Below are positions 60,919-63,959 of a DNA stretch of 63,959 nucleotides, piece by piece. The position numbers were made by a program, and so were the translations under genes. Position 1 is the stretch's first letter. Every line of letters starts with the position of its first letter. The DNA comes from Bacillota bacterium (GTDB taxonomy: Bacteria > Bacillota > UBA4882 > UBA8346): assembly GCA_023394955.1 (NCBI GenBank), contig JAEWZY010000009.1:1-63959 (forward strand). Reading direction: 5' to 3'. The notes below the pieces were generated by a model, which saw only the letters and a list, made by a program, of their open reading frames with translations, made no database searches and was not told the DNA's origin.

Positions 60919-62541
60919 ATGAATTCCGAACTATTAAGGAATCTTTTCCCTGACGTAAACGTTCTTCCGGCAGACTTCAGAATCAACGGCCTCATCCACC
61001 AAACTGAATATCTGGTCAACGGCGAACTGTTGATTTGGGATGGCCCATCTCAGGAAGTCTTCTCCCCGGTTTGTATTAAAACCAAGACCGGCCTTTCACG
61101 TAAGAAAATCGGAAGTTACCCGCTGCTTTCCAAAGACGCGGTCTTGGAATCATTAGAGGCTGCCGTTAAAGCCTACGATAATGGCAAAGGCCTCTGGCCA
61201 ACCATGCCGGTTGAAGAAAGAATCAACCGGATTGAGGAATTTGTCTTTTGTTTTAAAACCAAGAAAGCAGAAATTGTAAAGTTGCTAATGTGGGAGATCG
61301 GCAAAAGCTATCAAGACTCAGTCAAAGAATTCGACCGGACCGTAGCCTATATCAAAGATACAATTGACGCTCTTAAAGATTTGGATCGGGCTTCCTCCCG
61401 CTTCGTTATCGAACAGGGAATCATCGGCCAGATCCGCCGGGCGCCGCTGGGCGTAACCCTTTGCATGGGGCCGTTTAATTACCCTTTGAATGAAACCTTT
61501 ACCACCTTGATTCCTGCCTTAATCATGGGAAATACAGTGATTTGTAAACCTCCAAAATTAGGGACTCTGCTCTACCGTCCCCTCCTTGGTATCTTCCGGG
61601 ATTGTTTTCCGCCGGGTGTGGTTAATATTATTTACGGGCGCGGTTCCAATATAATCACTCCGTTAGTTACGTCGGGGAAAATCGATGTCCTGGCGTTCAT
61701 CGGGACTAGTAAAATCGCGGATACCATTAAAATGCAACATCCCAAGCCCCATCGTCTCCGCTGCGTCTTAGGGCTTGACGCTAAAAATCCGGCGATCATC
61801 CTCCCCAACGTCGACCTGGAATTGGCCGTAAAAGAGTGTCTCTTAGGAACGCTCTCCTTTAACGGTCAGCGATGCACCGCTCTGAAGATTGTATTTGTCC
61901 ATGAAACCATCGCCGAAACTTTTCTAGAAAGACTAACTGCAGCTTTAACGAATTTAAAAGTAGGGATGCCTTGGACATCCGGGGTGATGATTACACCGCT
62001 GCCTGAGGATGGTAAAACTCAATATCTATCTGAATTAATCGAAGACGCTGTTGCCAAAGGCGCCAAGGTAATTAATCCTTCCGGCGGCGCTACCGCCGAG
62101 ACCCTCTTTTACCCGGCGGTTCTATATCCGGTCAACCCGGAGATGCGTATTTTTACCGAAGAACAATTTGGTCCGATTATTCCGATAATCCCTTTTAACC
62201 AGGTCGAGACCCCCATCCGTTATATTGAAGAATCCAGCTTTGGTCAACAAGTCAGTATCTTCAGCAATGACCCCGGGCTAGTCGCCGAAATGGTCGATCC
62301 TTTGGTGAATCAAGTTTCTCGAGTGAATATCAATAGCCAGTGCCAACGGGGGCCGGATACTTTTCCCTTTACCGGAAGAAAAGATTCCGCCGAAGGGACC
62401 CTCTCGGTCACCGACGCGCTAAGGGTGTTCTCGATCCGGACCCTGGTGGCGGCTAAAGATAGTGAAATCAACCAAAAACTCCTAACCCGGATCGTTCGAG
62501 AGCGGAAATCAAATTTCCTTTCAACTGATTTTATTTTTTAA
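60919..62541 (+). CDS. GapN-like aldehyde dehydrogenase (non-phosphorylating GAPDH type)
   Basis: 540 aa ALDH-superfamily protein; ATG behind GGGGAGG. The cofactor/substrate segment PLGVTLCMGPFNYPLNE (Asn187) and catalytic Cys319 in FNGQRCTA match the GapN branch, which oxidises glyceraldehyde 3-phosphate with NADP+. The usual LELGGK loop reads LGLDAK (284-289), so the general-base Glu is replaced by Gly with an Asp two residues on. About 40 N-terminal residues precede the normal ALDH start. It could make NADPH by bypassing 3-phosphoglycerate kinase, but activity is uncertain until the loop change is tested. Confidence 0.8.
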   Translation: MNSELLRNLFPDVNVLPADFRINGLIHQTEYLVNGELLIWDGPSQEVFSPVCIKTKTGLSRKKIGSYPLLSKDAVLESLEAAVKAYDNGKGLWPTMPVEERINRIEEFVFCFKTKKAEIVKLLMWEIGKSYQDSVKEFDRTVAYIKDTIDALKDLDRASSRFVIEQGIIGQIRRAPLGVTLCMGPFNYPLNETFTTLIPALIMGNTVICKPPKLGTLLYRPLLGIFRDCFPPGVVNIIYGRGSNIITPLVTSGKIDVLAFIGTSKIADTIKMQHPKPHRLRCVLGLDAKNPAIILPNVDLELAVKECLLGTLSFNGQRCTALKIVFVHETIAETFLERLTAALTNLKVGMPWTSGVMITPLPEDGKTQYLSELIEDAVAKGAKVINPSGGATAETLFYPAVLYPVNPEMRIFTEEQFGPIIPIIPFNQVETPIRYIEESSFGQQVSIFSNDPGLVAEMVDPLVNQVSRVNINSQCQRGPDTFPFTGRKDSAEGTLSVTDALRVFSIRTLVAAKDSEINQKLLTRIVRERKSNFLSTDFIF

Positions 62542-62765
62542 CTTAAAACTGGAATCCTAAAATTCAAAAAAGACGGTTTCCTGTTTTTCCTAATCCCGGT
62601 AAATTCTTGACTCAATTTCGAAATTTTTTGATGTAATCCGACAGCCTCAGCGCCAATCATGTTGGTATCAACCAAAGTATTTTGGTTAAACATCAGCCCA
62701 TCGCCAATTATTCCGGCTTCGATTGCCATCTTTTGTTTCCAATAAGTTTCTCGATCTTGCAACAA
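62538..62765 (-). CDS. Unrecognised small ORF or gene remnant
   Basis: TTG-started frame of 75 codons converging on the GapN-like gene with a 4-nt overlap. The residues 14-50 (AIEAGIIGDGLMFNQNTLVDTNMIGAEAVGLHQKI pattern) look protein-like, but there is no ribosome site and the frame stays open upstream of the TTG, so it may be a fragment of a decayed gene after the LarA-like gene. Family not recognised. Confidence 0.3.
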   Translation of the reverse strand: MLQDRETYWKQKMAIEAGIIGDGLMFNQNTLVDTNMIGAEAVGLHQKISKLSQEFTGIRKNRKPSFLNFRIPVLS

Positions 62766-62825
62766 TCCATTAGAGAATGAAGTATTAAGAGGCGATAAGG
62801 TTCGGTTTTTTTGATGGGTTCGAAT

Positions 62826-63959
62826 TCAATTTATGGAACTTAAAATACCGTAGGGACCTTCAGCCAGGTAAGCTATGCTTGGCAATTTGGCGCCATTTAA
62901 TGAATTTAGCTCCTGTATTATCTGTTCTACCGCTTTTTCAATCACTCGCGGGATTATTTGCAAATTGCCGCAATAACGTTCAGTTGGAGGAAGGTATACA
63001 TTACCGTCCCGGCCCGGTAAAAAATTATAATCAAACCCGGTGAGTTGGGGACTATAGTAAATAAAATCATCAAAGGAAATCTTGGTAAATAACTTAGCCC
63101 ACATCTGGACTTGCCATTGATCGGGAATGAAACTCCAATCCGGAGAGAGCAGTAATTGTTTAAATTTAGCGGCCCCCATCAATTTCAACAAATGCAACAC
63201 CGTCCGATACATCGGACTGCCGATCGGATTAGGATCAGTGTTATTAGCGACCAAGATTAATTTTCCCTTGGGTTTTATGGCCGGAATAGCCGCTACTCCG
63301 GCTTTGGCAGACTGGTAATGATTGATTCCGACGAATCCGGCGTGGGTTATTACTATATCATATTCATGTTTCAGTTTAATACTTGTATAATCTTTAAGGC
63401 ATTTTACAGCATGTTGATGGGCTTTTTCCAGGTCTCCGGCAAAAACCCCGGTTACTTTAAATTGATGATCTAAAGTAACATTGATGATAAAGTCAACCCC
63501 GGCTTTTTCGGCCACTTCCAGAGACTCCTCGTGACAAGGGTTGTTTTCCAGTTGAAGATCGCAAGCATAAGGAGAATTAAGCATCGGCGCCCCATGAAAT
63601 ATATAAGTGCTCGCTTCGCCAATCAGTCCGGGGCAGACCGATTTTCGGCCTCCGGAGGCTCCCGCCATAAAATGACTCTCAACCAAGCCGGTTAATATTT
63701 TTAGATCCGCCTCCAGATAAGCCCGGTTTAAAAAAATTTCGCTTCCCCTGCTGGTTCGCCCCAAATATGTTAATTGTTCACGGTCCCGGCAATCATGATT
63801 TCTGACCGGAATTCCGGATTCAAATACTCTAACATCCAGCATCCCTCGCAATTCGGCTTCGGAAAGAGCCCGATGGGTGCCGTTGGCGACCAAAACCAGG
63901 ATCCGTTCAGCGGTGATACCGTGTTTCAGTAATTTCTTAATGACCGGCCAAAGAATGCC
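62826..63959 (-). CDS. LarA-family (nickel-pincer racemase-like) protein, partial
   Basis: The 3' 377 codons of a DUF2088/LarA gene; the frame runs on to the last base of the window, so the start is outside. The N-terminal LarA landmark LVLVANGTHRALS is present, then HDCRD and HFMAGASGGRKSVCPG, whose Lys is the residue that carries the nickel-pincer nucleotide in lactate racemase. LarA homologues racemise or epimerise various 2-hydroxy acids, so the substrate is open. larB/larC/larE are not visible here. Confidence 0.85.
   Translation of the reverse strand, partial: GILWPVIKKLLKHGITAERILVLVANGTHRALSEAELRGMLDVRVFESGIPVRNHDCRDREQLTYLGRTSRGSEIFLNRAYLEADLKILTGLVESHFMAGASGGRKSVCPGLIGEASTYIFHGAPMLNSPYACDLQLENNPCHEESLEVAEKAGVDFIINVTLDHQFKVTGVFAGDLEKAHQHAVKCLKDYTSIKLKHEYDIVITHAGFVGINHYQSAKAGVAAIPAIKPKGKLILVANNTDPNPIGSPMYRTVLHLLKLMGAAKFKQLLLSPDWSFIPDQWQVQMWAKLFTKISFDDFIYYSPQLTGFDYNFLPGRDGNVYLPPTERYCGNLQIIPRVIEKAVEQIIQELNSLNGAKLPSIAYLAEGPYGILSSIN

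Overview
The window reads as chromosomal DNA of a spore-forming, anaerobic-type member of the Bacillota. The grounds are Gram-positive ribosome binding sites (AAAGGAG/GGAGG), TTG and GTG starts, a T-box leader, a yybP-ykoY leader, long-form HPF, and spore-type proteins (YlmC/YmxH, SPOCS/DUF3794, LysM coat-like, BclA-like collagen protein). A complete minCDE set beside mreBCD/PBP2/RodA fits clostridial or Limnochordia-like lineages. There is no rRNA, so this placement is inference.

Layout. 1-8.6 kb: a carbohydrate ABC transporter (two permeases plus a binding protein), a NarL-type response regulator, a cellobiose phosphorylase and a membrane histidine kinase, probably a regulated cello-oligosaccharide uptake and phosphorolysis module. 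8.8-16.7 kb: a DUF1232 protein, a GAF-GGDEF diguanylate cyclase, a LysM protein, a KduD homologue that has lost its catalytic tyrosine, a TubZ/FtsZ-like GTPase with a basic amphipathic tail, and GTP-type PEP carboxykinase. 17-27 kb: a cell-shape and division cluster read leftward (maf, radC, mreB, mreC, mreD, PBP2, minC, minD, minE, rodA, Nudix). 27-32.4 kb: a PilZ protein, then a Mn2+-sensing yybP-ykoY riboswitch driving yjbQ and a P2A-type cation ATPase, and an MBL-fold hydrolase.

32.9-39.0 kb is a six-gene leftward operon matching flavin-based extracellular electron transfer: an Ndh2 with an extra membrane domain, polyprenyl diphosphate synthase, UbiA prenyltransferase, NusG-II (EetA-like), FMN-binding lipoprotein and ApbE. 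EetB and the FmnA-type flavin transporter are not present here, and the FMN attachment motif is unusual. 39-45 kb holds small proteins, CheY, a glycosyltransferase, a collagen-like spore-surface protein and a SPOCS protein. 44.9-50.1 kb: DAHP synthase behind a T-box whose specifier reads UUC (Phe), PHP and HAD hydrolases, YlmC, a decayed argD-like gene that still carries two ARG-box-like palindromes, a second NusG-II protein, a half-size UPF0016 Mn exporter homologue and tRNA-His. 50.4-64 kb: a GH13 enzyme, a thioredoxin-reductase-like protein, a degenerate GGDEF protein, PlsC, HPF, DUF1540, RluD, UbiE/MenG, a coiled-coil membrane protein, a nitroreductase, a GapN-like dehydrogenase and a LarA-family gene cut by the window edge.

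The most unusual elements are the EET operon with its atypical parts, the chromosomal TubZ-like GTPase, the KduD pseudoenzyme, a dispersed approximately 95-bp palindromic repeat (two full copies, one partial), and a 100-nt multi-branched inverted repeat at 32.7 kb. All calls come from reading the sequence; no database search was run.
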